Shown in pieces: positions 50,377 through 60,476 of a stretch of DNA of 64,000 nucleotides. The stretch's first letter is position 1. Every line of letters starts with the position of its first letter. The notes beneath the pieces were generated by a model. That model was not told where the DNA came from. It did no database searches and saw only the letters and a list, made by a program, of their open reading frames with translations. A program made the position numbers and the translations under genes. Source of the DNA: an uncultured Flavonifractor sp. (GTDB taxonomy: Bacteria; Bacillota; Clostridia; Oscillospirales; Oscillospiraceae); assembly GCA_910585415.1 (NCBI GenBank), contig CAJUDT010000001.1, positions 1 to 64,000 on the forward strand, written 5' to 3'.

Positions 50377-51542
50377 ACACGCACCAGCCTTTCCCCCGCT
50401 TCTCCGAACGCCAGCACACCCACAGCGCCCTTGTCCCGCGCCAGGGTCAGGGAGTCCTCCAGCGCGCCGCAGGGGGAGAGCTCACAGGTCCCCGCCGGGC
50501 GGCTGTCCACCGCCGCCAGAGCTCGAGCCAGCTGACCCGGCCCGAAATGAACCAGAACCTCCAATTTTGGGGGCTCATCCGCCTCCAGACAGGCGGCTAC
50601 CGCGTCCACGTCGATGGCAAATCCGGTTGCCGGGGCGCTCCGCCCAAAGGCAGCGGCCAAGCCGTCGTACCGCCCCCCGGAGAGGACCGCGTTTCCCGCC
50701 CCCTCCACATAGCCCCGAAAGACTACGCCGGTGTAGTAGTCGATTTGATGGACCAAACCCAAATCAAAACGCAGGTAATCTCCATATCCTGCGGCCTCCA
50801 GCTCCGTCCAGAGGCTTCGCAAATATTCCAAAGTCTCGTGTTCTCCGGCCAGCGCCTCGGCCTCGTCCAACACCTCCACCCCGCCAAAGAGCCGGGACAG
50901 ACGTTTTAGCGCGGCATAGGCGGACCGGCCCTGATAGGGCTCCAGCAGGTCGTTGAGGGCGGCAAAGTTCTTGCCCTCAATGAGCTGGCGCATCTGCTCC
51001 ACAGTCTCCCCGTCCATATCCATGCGGGCGGCCAGGGCCCGGAAAAAGCCTGCGTGCCCCAGCTCCACATGGAAGCGCGCCGCCCCGCAGGAGCGCAGGG
51101 CGTCTACCGCCAGGGCCACCATCTCCAAGTCCGCCTTGCCCCCAGCCGCGCCGATGAGCTCTACACCGCATTGGGCAATTTCGCTGCTGCCTCCCCGGTG
51201 CTCCGCGCCGGAGCGGAATACGGTCTGGTCATAATAGAGCCGCTGCGGCAGCGGCATTGCCTGGAGCTTGGTGGCCGCTACCCGTGCAATGGGGGCGGTG
51301 CAGTCGGGGCGCATGACCATAATTTTTCCGCTGCGGTCGATGAGCTTGAGCATTGCCTCCTGCGGCATAGGGTTGCCCGACTGGAGAAACAGGTCGTAAA
51401 ACTCCACCTCCGGGGTGGAGACCTCCGCGTAGCCCCGGCGGCGGAATTGGGCCGTCAGGGCGGACTGGACCCGCCGCCGGTCCCGGCACTCGGCAAAGAG
51501 CCGGTCACGGGTCCCCTCAGGGGTGTTGATGGTATAATTCAT
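50373..51542 (-). CDS. hisZ: ATP phosphoribosyltransferase regulatory subunit HisZ
   Basis: HisZ is the HisRS-like allosteric partner of short HisG. The 389 residues carry class II synthetase-like motifs, including TPEGTRDRLFAEC at the start, RRRGYAEVSTPEVEFYDLF, MVMRPDCTAPIARVAATKL near 75-93 and LSGGRYDGLAAAFG near 268. HisRS-specific ATP and tRNA features are incomplete and position at the head of the his operon supports HisZ. GAGAGGTG precedes the ATG. Confidence 0.92.
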   Translation of the reverse strand: MNYTINTPEGTRDRLFAECRDRRRVQSALTAQFRRRGYAEVSTPEVEFYDLFLQSGNPMPQEAMLKLIDRSGKIMVMRPDCTAPIARVAATKLQAMPLPQRLYYDQTVFRSGAEHRGGSSEIAQCGVELIGAAGGKADLEMVALAVDALRSCGAARFHVELGHAGFFRALAARMDMDGETVEQMRQLIEGKNFAALNDLLEPYQGRSAYAALKRLSRLFGGVEVLDEAEALAGEHETLEYLRSLWTELEAAGYGDYLRFDLGLVHQIDYYTGVVFRGYVEGAGNAVLSGGRYDGLAAAFGRSAPATGFAIDVDAVAACLEADEPPKLEVLVHFGPGQLARALAAVDSRPAGTCELSPCGALEDSLTLARDKGAVGVLAFGEAGERLVRV

Positions 51543-51581
51543 AGAGACACCTCTCTGCTTGCTTTAACACTTTACCACGCT

Positions 51582-51610
51582 ACTATACTATATTATCACG
51601 TACTTGTCAA
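51582..51610 (-). promoter_or_regulatory. Promoter of the his operon
   Basis: On the minus strand a consensus TTGACA and TATAGT are separated by 17 bp. The leader is only about 30 nt, which leaves no room for a T-box or a His-rich leader peptide. Confidence 0.7.
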
Positions 51611-51713
51611 GCCGTTCTGTGGAATCCATTCAGCATTTGCTGTCTCCATTTATATGGGATAAACAGCGAAGGTTATGCGCATAAGGTGCTGATAAACAGA
51701 CTATAAAAAGGGT

Positions 51714-52190
51714 TTATATATCTGCCGCTTCTCTGGAATGCTCCAGATGAATCCCGATATGCCCGACACCCAGAAGGAACGCCGCACCAAATAAAAACGG
51801 ATTTTTCCCATAAACCGCCAGCAGCATAAAGGCCAACACAGGCAGAACCGCCCCCGCCACCGGAATCCCCAACAGACTGCGGTAAAAATCCCGCATGGTC
51901 CGCTGACTGCGAAAATAGCGTATCCAATGGACCTCGTAAAGGGCCATCGCAAGTCCAGCCGCCGCCAGCCACAGGGCCCATGGAAAGGGTTGGCCCAAGT
52001 TGAAATCGGAAAAAATCAGGACAAGGCAGGTGACCAGCACCTGACCAACGCGCTCCAGAAGCCGGCAGAGCCTCCGCTCCCGCCCGGCATACTGCGCATA
52101 GTCTTGGGGCTGGAGCCTTGTCCAAAACAAATTTGGGACAAACAAAAGCACCAGCATCAGCGCGCCAATATAAGAGAATCCAATATGCAT
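51714..52190 (-). CDS. Conserved membrane protein of unknown function
   Basis: The 158-residue protein has four predicted transmembrane helices and starts MHIGFSYIGALMLVLLFVPN, continuing LFWTRLQPQDYAQYAGRERR. A SDFNLGQPFPWALWLA stretch and HWIRYFRSQRTMRDFYRSLLG suggest a conserved family found in Firmicutes, which I cannot name. ATG 52190 follows GGGGGTG. It lies 67 bp after the FAH-family gene. Low-confidence functional guess: none. Confidence 0.75.
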   Translation of the reverse strand: MHIGFSYIGALMLVLLFVPNLFWTRLQPQDYAQYAGRERRLCRLLERVGQVLVTCLVLIFSDFNLGQPFPWALWLAAAGLAMALYEVHWIRYFRSQRTMRDFYRSLLGIPVAGAVLPVLAFMLLAVYGKNPFLFGAAFLLGVGHIGIHLEHSREAADI

Positions 52191-52257
52191 CGGAACACCC
52201 CCAATGGAACAGGGCGCACAGTACACCCCAAGGGCATACCGTGCGCCGTCGCTCACG

Positions 52258-53013
52258 TCATCGAATGTAGTTGCGCAGAGTGCCGATGTCCTGAATCTCC
52301 ACCTCGACCACATCGCCTGATTTCATGGGTCCCACCCCAGCCGGGGTGCCGGTGGACACCACGTCGCCGGGCTCCAGGGTCATGGAAGCGGTGATAAAGG
52401 CCAGCAGCTCCGGTACGCGGGTCATAAACTGGCTGGTGCGCCCCGCCTGAACCACCACGCCGTTGAGCCGGGTTTCAATGGACAGGTCTGCCGGGTCCAC
52501 CTCGTCGGTGAGCACCGGACCTATGGGCGCAAAGCCATCCATGCTCTTGCCACGGGTCCACTGGCCGTCTCCCTTTTGAATATCCCGCGCCGTCACGTCG
52601 TTGAGGCAGGTATAGCCCAGAATGTACCGGCCAAATTCCTCCGGCGGCACATTTTTGGCCCGCTGCTTGATAACAAAGGCAAGCTCCCCCTCGTAGTCCA
52701 GGCGCTGCACAAAATCCGGGGCCTCCACCGGTCCCTCCGGGTGGTTGACCGTGTTGGCGCCCTTCATAAAGAGCATGGGCCGGTCGGGCACGCCCTCCCC
52801 CATCTCCACCGCATGGTCGTAGTAATTTTTCCCCACGCAAATCAGCTTGGCGTGGTCGCCGCAGGGGGCCAGGAGCTGGCAGCTCTCCAAGGGGAGACTC
52901 TCCCCGTCGTAGCAGATGCCCGCAAAGGGCTCCCCGGCCAGAGTGCGCACCAGCTCGCCCTTGAGCACCCCCCACACGGGCCTTCCGTCCCGCAGCAGTT
53001 TTACATATTTCAT
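52258..53013 (-). CDS. Fumarylacetoacetate hydrolase family protein
   Basis: The 251-residue enzyme has the FAH fold: GKNYYDHAVEMGEG near residue 60, PVEAPDFVQRLDYEGELAFVI near 96-116 with metal-binding Glu and the catalytic region, GYTCLNDVTARDIQ near 133-146, and the C-terminal PGDVVSTGTPAGVG. Members act on 2-hydroxyhepta-2,4-diene-dioates, acylpyruvates or similar. The substrate is unknown. It overlaps engB by 4 bp. Confidence 0.92.
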   Translation of the reverse strand: MKYVKLLRDGRPVWGVLKGELVRTLAGEPFAGICYDGESLPLESCQLLAPCGDHAKLICVGKNYYDHAVEMGEGVPDRPMLFMKGANTVNHPEGPVEAPDFVQRLDYEGELAFVIKQRAKNVPPEEFGRYILGYTCLNDVTARDIQKGDGQWTRGKSMDGFAPIGPVLTDEVDPADLSIETRLNGVVVQAGRTSQFMTRVPELLAFITASMTLEPGDVVSTGTPAGVGPMKSGDVVEVEIQDIGTLRNYIR

Positions 53014-53615
53014 GTCCGTTCCTCCGAATGCTTCAAAATCAGGTCCAGGAGCTCCTGCTTCCCGTCCCCCTTCTCGGCGGAAAAGGGAACGACCGTGACG
53101 GACTCATCCAGCTCCAGTGTCTCCCGAATGCGGGCCAGATTGGGGATGATATCGCTCTTTCGGAGCTTGTCCAGTTTGTTGGCCGCCACGGCGAAGGGCC
53201 GTCCGCTGGCCTTGAACCACTGGGCCATGGTGCAGTCGTCCGCCGTGGGCTTGTGGCGGGCGTCCACGAGCATAATGCCCAGGGTCATCAGACCGTTGTC
53301 CGCAAACCATTCCTCCATCAGACGGCCCCAGCGCTCCTTTTCCGCCTTGGAAACCTTGGCGTAGCCGTAGCCGGGCAGGTCCACCAGATAGAATTTTCCG
53401 TCAATAAGGAAGTAGTTGATATGGGTGGTCTTGCCCGGCGCGGCCCCCACCCGGGCAAAGTTCTTGCGGTTGAGCAGCCGGTTGATAACCGAGGACTTGC
53501 CCACGTTGGAGCGGCCCGCAAAGGCCACCTGAGGCAGGCCGTCCCTGGGAAAATCCCCCGCCTTGGCCGCCGAGCGGACAAATTCCGCCTTTTGCAGATT
53601 GACATTCATCATCAA
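53010..53615 (-). CDS. engB: Ribosome biogenesis GTPase EngB (YsxC/YihA)
   Basis: EngB assists 50S assembly. The 201-residue TRAFAC GTPase has G1 AGRSNVGKSSVINRL near residues 31-45, G2 TTHINYF, G3 DLPGYG near 75-80, G4 ANKLDKL near 145-151 and the G5-like VVPFSAEKG. GGGAG precedes the ATG. It lies 15 bp after lon. Confidence 0.96.
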   Translation of the reverse strand: MMMNVNLQKAEFVRSAAKAGDFPRDGLPQVAFAGRSNVGKSSVINRLLNRKNFARVGAAPGKTTHINYFLIDGKFYLVDLPGYGYAKVSKAEKERWGRLMEEWFADNGLMTLGIMLVDARHKPTADDCTMAQWFKASGRPFAVAANKLDKLRKSDIIPNLARIRETLELDESVTVVPFSAEKGDGKQELLDLILKHSEERT

Positions 53616-53630
53616 GCGCTCCCTTCCCGC

Positions 53631-56033
53631 CTACTGGCGCAGACTGGGCAGCCCCTGTCCCTGAACGGGCTGCTCATAGGGGCGCACCGGCGTACACTCC
53701 TGCTCCACCAGCCCCATCGACAGGGCCTCGGACAGCACCGCGTCCACCTGCTCCACCGGGATAAAGTGCAGGGCGGAGCGGACAGTTGGATCGATTTCCT
53801 CCAAATCCTTCCGGTTCTCCGCCGGAAGGATTACCGTTTTCATCCCGCTGCGGTAAGCGGCCATGGTTTTTTCTTTCAGACCGCCGATGGGCAGCACCCT
53901 GCCCCGCAGTGTGACCTCTCCGGTCATGGCAATCTCCCGCCGGACGGGGGTGTTGGTCAGGGCGGAAACCATCGCCGTGGTAATGGCAATGCCCGCTGAG
54001 GGCCCGTCCTTGGGTACCGCCCCTTCGGGGAAATGAACGTGTATATCCTTGGTCTTATAAAACTCCGCCTCCACCCCCAGTTGGGCGGCGCGGCTGCGGA
54101 TAAAGGACAGGGCCGCGTGGGCGGACTCCTTCATCACGTCCCCCAGGTTGCCGGTGAGCTCAATCTTCCCGGTGCCGGGGACCACGTTGACCTCCACCTC
54201 CAGCAGCTCTCCCCCTACACTGGTCCAGGCCAGGCCGTTGACCACGCCCACCTGTTCGCCTCGGGGCAGGCGCTCCGGGTGATAGCGGCGGACGCCCAAA
54301 AATTCCTCCAGGCTGTCGCCGGTCACATGGATGGATTTCACCTTGCCCTCCACCAGCTTCATTGCGGCCTTCCGGCACAGAGCGGCCAGCTTGCGTTCCA
54401 GCACCCGCACCCCGGCCTCCCGGGTATACCCCCGGATAATCTCCCGGATGGCGTCGTCGGTGAGCTTCAGTTGAGCCGCCTTGAGGCCGTGGCGCTTGCG
54501 CTCCTTGGGCAGCAGGTGTCCCTTGGCGATTTGCAGCTTTTCCTCGTCGGTGTAGCTGGTCAACTCAATGACCTCCATCCGGTCCAACAGGGGCCGGGGA
54601 ATAGTGTCCGTGGTGTTGGCGGTGGTGACGAAGAGTACGTCGGACAAATCGAAGGGCAGCTCCAAAAAATGGTCCCGGAAGCTGCCGTTCTGCTCGGCAT
54701 CCAGAACCTCCAACAGCGCCGAGGATGGATCCCCCCGGTGGTCGCTGCCCAGCTTGTCAATTTCATCCAGCAGCAGCAGCGGGTTGCGGCTCTTGGCCTG
54801 CCGGACGGCCTCAATAATCCGGCCGGGCATCGCCCCCACGTAGGTCTTGCGGTGGCCGCGAATCTCCGCCTCGTCGTGGACCCCTCCCAGGGAGAGCCGC
54901 CCAAGATTCCGGTGCAGGGCTCTGGCCATACTCATGGCAATGGAGGTCTTGCCCACCCCCGGCGGGCCCACCAGACAGATAATCTGCCCCTTCAAATCCG
55001 GGGCCAGCTGCTTGACCGCCAAAAACTCCAAAATGCGCTCCTTGACCTTTTCCAGGCCATAATGGTCGGCGTCCAAGACCTTACGGGCGGCGGCCACGTC
55101 CACCCGCTCCCGGGTCTTTTTCTCCCAGGGCAGCTCCAAACACACGTCCAGATAGTTGCGCAGCACTCCCGCCTCGGCGGAGCCGTAGGGCTGCTTTTCC
55201 AGCCGCCCCAGCTCCTTCAGGAGCTTTTCCTCTACCGGCTTGGGCAGCTTGGCCTGGGCAATCTTTTGGCGGTATTCAAAAATCTCGCCGTCGCCGTTGG
55301 GGTCCTCCCCCAGCTCCTGCTGGAGGACCTTTAGCTGTTCCCGAAGCACATAGTCCCGCTGGCTCCGGGTAATCTGTTCCCGGACCTTCCCCCGCATCTC
55401 CTGCTCCAGCTCCAAAATCTCCACCTCCCGGCGGAGGGTGCGGCACAGCTTGTTTAAGCGGCGCACGGGGTTGAGCTCTTCCAAAACCGACTGCTTGTCC
55501 CCGGTGCGCATGGCCACATTCTGGGCCATATAGTCGGCGATGTAGCCGGGGTCCTCGCTGGTGAGCATGGGAATGAGGATATCCGGAGTCATCCGGTGGG
55601 ACAGGTCCACGTACTGCTCAAACAGCTCATAGCTCTGCCGGACCAGGGCCTCGGTGCGGGCGGAGCGGCCCACCGGCCCGTCCGGCGGAATTTCCTCCAC
55701 CTGGACCAGCAAATAGGGGTCCGACTGGGAAACCCCCAGTAATTGCCCCCGGCTGACCCCCTCCACCATGGCCCGCACGCTCTCCCCCGGCAGGCGGAGC
55801 AGCTGGCGCACGTTGCACACGGTCCCGATGGTGTACAGGTCCTCCTCCTCGGGGCGCTCCACCTCCAGCTCCCGCTGGGTGACCAGAAAGACTGGCTGAC
55901 TGGTGGTCATGGCCTCATCCAGGGCCTTGATGGATTCCTCCCGGCCCACGTCGAAATGGAGCAGCATATTGGGAAATACGGTCAGGCCCCGCAGGGCCAC
56001 GGCCGGCATGGTGACGGCTGGTTCGTTCTGCAT
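53631..56033 (-). CDS. lon: ATP-dependent protease Lon
   Basis: The AAA+ serine protease degrades misfolded proteins. From ATG 56033 the product is about 800 residues. The N-domain begins [16 protein letters not shown], Walker A is GPPGVGKTS near residue 363, Walker [12 protein letters not shown] near 430, and the protease domain has [11 protein letters not shown] with the catalytic Ser near 687 and a Lys in [20 protein letters not shown] near 725. An in-frame ATG at 56045 is too close to the AAAGG site. It follows clpX by a hairpin terminator. Confidence 0.96.
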   Translation of the reverse strand: MQNEPAVTMPAVALRGLTVFPNMLLHFDVGREESIKALDEAMTTSQPVFLVTQRELEVERPEEEDLYTIGTVCNVRQLLRLPGESVRAMVEGVSRGQLLGVSQSDPYLLVQVEEIPPDGPVGRSARTEALVRQSYELFEQYVDLSHRMTPDILIPMLTSEDPGYIADYMAQNVAMRTGDKQSVLEELNPVRRLNKLCRTLRREVEILELEQEMRGKVREQITRSQRDYVLREQLKVLQQELGEDPNGDGEIFEYRQKIAQAKLPKPVEEKLLKELGRLEKQPYGSAEAGVLRNYLDVCLELPWEKKTRERVDVAAARKVLDADHYGLEKVKERILEFLAVKQLAPDLKGQIICLVGPPGVGKTSIAMSMARALHRNLGRLSLGGVHDEAEIRGHRKTYVGAMPGRIIEAVRQAKSRNPLLLLDEIDKLGSDHRGDPSSALLEVLDAEQNGSFRDHFLELPFDLSDVLFVTTANTTDTIPRPLLDRMEVIELTSYTDEEKLQIAKGHLLPKERKRHGLKAAQLKLTDDAIREIIRGYTREAGVRVLERKLAALCRKAAMKLVEGKVKSIHVTGDSLEEFLGVRRYHPERLPRGEQVGVVNGLAWTSVGGELLEVEVNVVPGTGKIELTGNLGDVMKESAHAALSFIRSRAAQLGVEAEFYKTKDIHVHFPEGAVPKDGPSAGIAITTAMVSALTNTPVRREIAMTGEVTLRGRVLPIGGLKEKTMAAYRSGMKTVILPAENRKDLEEIDPTVRSALHFIPVEQVDAVLSEALSMGLVEQECTPVRPYEQPVQGQGLPSLRQ

Positions 56034-56086
56034 CAAATCACACATCCTTTGCCGGATTGGAGGTCAAGCCCCCCAATGTTCTCATG

Positions 56087-56116
56087 AAAACGGGGCGGGA
56101 GACTTCCCCCGCCCCG
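56087..56116 (-). terminator. Terminator between clpX and lon
   Basis: On the minus strand a 9-bp GC stem (56108-56116 with 56091-56099) is followed by four U residues. It may partly separate clpX and lon transcription. Confidence 0.65.
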
Positions 56117-56126
56117 CAGTGGTGTA

Positions 56127-57440
56127 TCAGGATACGTTCCCCCGGACTGCGCCGCCCCGCTCCGCACGCAGGGAGGCCCCGCCCAGACGGGGGCGCTGGG
56201 TGCGCTCTGGATCGTGGGTGATAGCCGGCTCGGCCAGGTCCCGGACGCTCTCCGGCGTAATGGTCACCTTGGTGATGGTGGGGTCGGAAGGCACGTCGTA
56301 CATGAGCTGGTTCATGACTTCCTCCAGCACCGCCCGCAGGCCGCGGGCGCCGATGCCCCGGTCGATGGCCTTTTTGGCGGCTTCCTCCAGGGCGGCCGTC
56401 TCAAAGTCCAGCTCCACCATGTCATATTCCAGCAGCTTTTGATACTGCTTCACCAGGGCGTTTTTGGGCTCGGTGAGAATGCGCACCAGCTGCTCCTGGT
56501 CCAGGGCGCTCAGGGTGGTAATCACCGGCAGACGGCCCACCAGCTCCGGAATGATACCGAATTTCAGCAGGTCATGGGGCTGCACCTGCTTCAAAATCGA
56601 GGCGGTGTTCCGCTCCTTCTTGCTCTGAATGTCCGCGCCGAAGCCGATGGTCTTTTTGTCCAGGCGCTGTTCGATGATTTTCTCCATGCCGTCAAAGGCG
56701 CCGCCGCAGATGAACAGGATATTCTTGGTGTCAATCTGGATAAACTCCTGATGGGGATGCTTCCGCCCGCCCTGGGGGGGGACGTTGGCTACGGTGCCCT
56801 CCAGGATTTTCAGCAGGGCCTGCTGCACGCCCTCGCCGGATACGTCCCGGGTGATGGAGGTGTTTTCACTCTTGCGGGCAATCTTGTCAATCTCGTCCAC
56901 ATAGATGATGCCCCGCTCCGCCAGCTCCACATCGAAGTCGGCGGCCTGGACCAGGCGCAGGAGGATGTTCTCCACATCGTCGCCCACATAGCCCGCCTCG
57001 GTGAGGGTGGTGGCGTCGGCAATGGCAAAGGGAACCTTCAGAATCCGGGCCAGGGTCTGAGCGAACAGGGTCTTGCCGCAGCCCGTGGGACCCATGAGCA
57101 GGATGTTGCTCTTTTGAAGCTCCACATCCTCCCCGCCGCCGAAGTAGATGCGTTTATAGTGGTTGTACACCGCCACGGACAGGGCCACCTTGGCGTCCTC
57201 CTGGCCAATGATATATTGGTCCAGTACATTGCGAATCTCCCGGGGCGTGGGAATCACGTCGGGAATGTCCGGGTCCAGGTGTTCCTCCGGGTCGTAGGTG
57301 TCGTCCAGAATGCTCATGCACAGGTGGACGCACTCGTTGCAGATATAAGCGCCCGGCCCCGCGATGATGCGGGAGACCTGCTCCTGGTGCTTGCCGCAGA
57401 AGGAACAGCGGATGCTCTTTCGTTCGTCGTTTTTCGGCAT
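56127..57440 (-). CDS. clpX: ATP-dependent Clp protease ATP-binding subunit ClpX
   Basis: ClpX unfolds substrates for ClpP. The 437-residue protein has the N-terminal zinc domain CSFCGKH...CNECV (near residues 13-40), Walker A GPTGCGKT near 115, Walker [13 protein letters not shown] near 182, the pore loop GYVGDDVE near 148 and the sensor [17 protein letters not shown] segment. The ClpP-docking loop (IGF) reads [10 protein letters not shown] near 264. ATG 57440 is preferred, with GAGGG upstream. It lies about 100 bp after clpP. Confidence 0.97.
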   Translation of the reverse strand: MPKNDERKSIRCSFCGKHQEQVSRIIAGPGAYICNECVHLCMSILDDTYDPEEHLDPDIPDVIPTPREIRNVLDQYIIGQEDAKVALSVAVYNHYKRIYFGGGEDVELQKSNILLMGPTGCGKTLFAQTLARILKVPFAIADATTLTEAGYVGDDVENILLRLVQAADFDVELAERGIIYVDEIDKIARKSENTSITRDVSGEGVQQALLKILEGTVANVPPQGGRKHPHQEFIQIDTKNILFICGGAFDGMEKIIEQRLDKKTIGFGADIQSKKERNTASILKQVQPHDLLKFGIIPELVGRLPVITTLSALDQEQLVRILTEPKNALVKQYQKLLEYDMVELDFETAALEEAAKKAIDRGIGARGLRAVLEEVMNQLMYDVPSDPTITKVTITPESVRDLAEPAITHDPERTQRPRLGGASLRAERGGAVRGNVS

Positions 57441-57539
57441 ATTCAATCCCTCAACTCACTGGCCGGGCTGGCCCCGGCAATCACTTTGTAAACGCACTCC
57501 AGGGGAGCGCCGCCGGACAGGCCCGCTCCCCCTTATGTC

Positions 57540-58121
57540 TTACCGCTGATAGATCACCTTGTCAATGAGGCCGTACTCCTTGGCCTCCTCGGCGGACATG
57601 AAATTGTCCCGTTCACAGTCTGCGGTGACCACCTCCAGGGGCTTTCCGGTGTTCTCGGAGAGAATGTGGTTCATCCGCTTCTTGATGACCTCCAGGCGTT
57701 TGAGGTGGATGGCCATATCGGTAATCTGGCCCTGGGTGCCGGCGGAGGGCTGGTGAATCATAATCTCCGCGTTGGGCAGGGCCAGCCGCTTGCCCTTGGC
57801 CCCGGAGGAAAGCAGGAAGGCCCCCATGCTGGCCGCCATGCCGATGCAGATGGTGGACACGTCGCACTTGACATACTGCATGGTATCATAGATGGCCATG
57901 CCGTCGGTGACAGAGCCGCCGGGGCTGTTGATGTAGAATTGAATTTCCTTATCCGGGTCCTGTGCCTCCAGATACAGCAGCTGGGCCACCACCAGGCTGG
58001 CCGTGGTGGCGTTGACCTCCTCGCCCAAAAAGACGATGCGGTCGTTGAGCAGGCGGGAAAAGATGTCGTAGGAACGCTCTCCCCGGTTGGTCTGTTCAAC
58101 TACGTAGGGAACTAAGCTCAT
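57540..58121 (-). CDS. clpP: ATP-dependent Clp protease proteolytic subunit ClpP
   Basis: This is the serine protease core. The 193 residues begin [21 protein letters not shown] and hold the catalytic Ser in [13 protein letters not shown] near 97, His in [15 protein letters not shown] near 122 and Asp in [11 protein letters not shown] near 170. AAAGGAGA precedes the ATG. The tig-clpP-clpX-lon order is standard in Firmicutes. Confidence 0.97.
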   Translation of the reverse strand: MSLVPYVVEQTNRGERSYDIFSRLLNDRIVFLGEEVNATTASLVVAQLLYLEAQDPDKEIQFYINSPGGSVTDGMAIYDTMQYVKCDVSTICIGMAASMGAFLLSSGAKGKRLALPNAEIMIHQPSAGTQGQITDMAIHLKRLEVIKKRMNHILSENTGKPLEVVTADCERDNFMSAEEAKEYGLIDKVIYQR

Positions 58122-58236
58122 GGTGTATGGATCTCCTTTGTTTTGATGTTGGGGGCCGGTACATGCCGCCCGGCCCCGGACCTCCCGCTCCCAGGCAGGC
58201 AGTCTCTCTCCAACAGTATGCCCACTCTATGGGAAC

Positions 58237-59679
58237 TTATTCCTCCGTCTTGGCCTCGCCGGCCTCATCCTCGGTCTTTTTGACGGTGCGCTTCCGGGTG
58301 GTCTTTTTGGGCTTCTCCTCGCCGTCGGCGGCCTCATCCTCGGCCTTCTTGCGGGCACGCTTGGGCTTTTCCTCCGCCTCGGCAGGGGCTTCCTCCTTCA
58401 CCGGGGCCTCCCCCACCTTGCCGCTCTCGTAAATAAGCTTCTCGGCCTTCTGGCTGGCCAGCTCCACCCGCACGTCCTTCTCGGGCACGCCCTTCTTGAC
58501 TTCCTCCAGGCTGACACTGTATTCCTCGCTCATGCGCTGGTACTCGGCCTCCAGCTCCTCGTCGGAAACCTGGATATTCTCGGCGGCGGCTACGGCATCC
58601 AGAGCCAGCTCCCGGCGAATCTGCGCGGTGGCGGCCTCGGCGGCCTGGAGGCGCATGGCGTTCATATCCGTGCCGGTCATGGCAAGATACTGCTCAAAGG
58701 GAATGCCCTGAGAGGTGATGCGGCGGGCCATGTTGTCCACCAGATTGTCCGCCCGATACTCCACCATGGGGTCGGGGATGTCCACCTGCATGTTGTCCAT
58801 GACCTGCTCCATCAGGGCGTGCTCGAACTCGTGCTGGGCCTGGGACTCCCGGCGCTCCTTGAGCTTGGCGGCCAAATCGTTTTTGAACTCTTCCAGAGTC
58901 TCGAACTCAGAAACGTCCTTGGCGAACTCGTCGTCCACCGTGGGCAGCTGCTTCTCCTTGACCTCATGGACCTTGACCTGGAAGACCACGGCCGCACCGG
59001 CCAGACCCTCATGGTACTCCTCGGGGAAGGTAATATCCAAGGCTTTTTCGTCGCCGGCCTTGGTTCCCACCAGCTGCTCCTCGAAGCCGGGAACAAAGGA
59101 GCCGGAGCCCAGCTCCAGGGAGTGGCCCTCCGCCTTGCCGCCCTCGAAGGGCTCGCCGTCCTTAAAGCCTTCGAAGTCGATGACCACGGTGTCGCCGTTC
59201 TGGGCCTCCCGCTCCACCGTGACCATGCGGGTGGCGCGGCTGATGAAGGGCTTGAGCTCGTTCTCAATGTCCTCGGCAGTGACCTCGGCGGCGTTCTTGG
59301 GGGCGCTGAGGCCCTTATACTCGCCCAGAGTGGCGGTGGGACGGGTGGTAACGGTGGCCTTGAAGGTCAGACCCTCCTTGCCCACGTCCTGAATCTCAAT
59401 CTTGGGCCAGGCGACCACGTCCAGGTTTTCCTGCTCCACGGCCTCGCTGTAGGCCTTGGGATAGACCTCGTTCACGGCGTCCTCGTAGAAGATGCCGGTG
59501 CCGTACATGCTCTCGATAATCTTTCGGGGGGCCTTGCCCTTACGGAAGCCGGGGACAGAGATGCCGCCCCGCTTTTTCTTGTATACCTGTTCGACGGCGG
59601 CCTCAAATTCCTCCTGGCCCACCTCGATAACCAGTTCAACGGTACACTTTTCCTGCTTTTCCACACTCTTGACGTTCAT
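58237..59679 (-). CDS. tig: Trigger factor with lysine/glutamate-rich C-terminal tail
   Basis: Trigger factor is the ribosome-bound chaperone. The protein of 480 residues begins MNVKSVEKQEKCTVELVIEV, with the ribosome-binding loop GFRKGKAPRKIIE near 43-55, a PPIase domain (GDTVVIDFEGFKDGEPFEGG near 161-180) and the chaperone arms. The last 50 residues (from about 430) are a low-complexity Ala/Glu/Lys tail with two basic clusters, unlike a typical end near residue 430. ATG 59679 follows GGAGG. Confidence 0.95.
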   Translation of the reverse strand: MNVKSVEKQEKCTVELVIEVGQEEFEAAVEQVYKKKRGGISVPGFRKGKAPRKIIESMYGTGIFYEDAVNEVYPKAYSEAVEQENLDVVAWPKIEIQDVGKEGLTFKATVTTRPTATLGEYKGLSAPKNAAEVTAEDIENELKPFISRATRMVTVEREAQNGDTVVIDFEGFKDGEPFEGGKAEGHSLELGSGSFVPGFEEQLVGTKAGDEKALDITFPEEYHEGLAGAAVVFQVKVHEVKEKQLPTVDDEFAKDVSEFETLEEFKNDLAAKLKERRESQAQHEFEHALMEQVMDNMQVDIPDPMVEYRADNLVDNMARRITSQGIPFEQYLAMTGTDMNAMRLQAAEAATAQIRRELALDAVAAAENIQVSDEELEAEYQRMSEEYSVSLEEVKKGVPEKDVRVELASQKAEKLIYESGKVGEAPVKEEAPAEAEEKPKRARKKAEDEAADGEEKPKKTTRKRTVKKTEDEAGEAKTEE

Positions 59680-59797
59680 GTTGTTTTTTCCTCCTGTCAG
59701 CCCAGTTTCGCCCTCCCAGGGGCGCGCGCGGGCGCTCATTCGCGTTATCCGTCTTATAGTACCAGATATGGCGAGAAATTTCCATACCTTTTTTCAA

Positions 59798-60475
59798 TTA
59801 TCCGCAGATTTTTTGCGGACGGAAGCCGAGATAATCGGCGGCCACCAGATGATAGTCCACCTGACCATACCGTCCCTCCACCGCCAGACGGTGGCTTCCC
59901 CCGTGGAGGTGGCCGTAAAAGCACCGCTCCACGCCGTAGCGCTCCAGCAGCTCGATAATCTCCCGGCACACATACCCCTGATAGCAGGGCGGGTAGTGGA
60001 GGAAGCACAGCTTGGGCCGCTCCCCCGCCGCCTTCAGGGAGGCCTCCAGCCGGATGAGCTCCCGCCGGAACACCTTCTGGTCCCCGGTTTCCTCATAGAA
60101 CCATCCGCGGGTGCCGCACAGGGCGTACGCCCCATATTCATAACAGTTGTTATGCAGGATGTTCAGGGACGCAAAGCCGTTCTCCTGGAAAAAGCGGTTC
60201 ATCTTGGCGGCGGTGTTCCACCAATAGTCGTGGTTGCCCTTGAGCATGAGCTTCCGTCCCGGCAGGCTGTTCAAAAAGGCAAAATCCTCCCGCCCTTCCT
60301 CCAGCCCCATGGCCCAGGACAAATCCCCGCAGAGTACCACGGTGTCTCCATCCTCCACCTGGGCAAAGCCCTCCCGCAGCTTGTCCACGTACCCCTCCCA
60401 GCCGCCGCCGAACACATCCATGGGTTTGTCCGAGGCTAGGGAGAGGTGGGTGTCTCCAATTGCGTACAGCGCCAT
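59798..60475 (-). CDS. Metallophosphoesterase
   Basis: The 225-residue calcineurin-like enzyme has MALYAIGDTHLSL (metal site, residues 1-13), DTVVLCGDLSWAMG near 44-57, LMLKGNHDYWWN near 76-87, and the C-terminal FLHYPPC and YGHLHGGSH metal-ligand blocks. The substrate is unknown: protein, nucleotide or cyclic nucleotide are all possible. It overlaps or abuts thrC upstream. Confidence 0.88.
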   Translation of the reverse strand: MALYAIGDTHLSLASDKPMDVFGGGWEGYVDKLREGFAQVEDGDTVVLCGDLSWAMGLEEGREDFAFLNSLPGRKLMLKGNHDYWWNTAAKMNRFFQENGFASLNILHNNCYEYGAYALCGTRGWFYEETGDQKVFRRELIRLEASLKAAGERPKLCFLHYPPCYQGYVCREIIELLERYGVERCFYGHLHGGSHRLAVEGRYGQVDYHLVAADYLGFRPQKICG

Positions 60476-60476
60476 G

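Noticed and set aside
51543..51713. Possible T-box or attenuator before hisZ
   Set aside because: The promoter leaves only about 30 nt of leader and no T-box consensus is visible.
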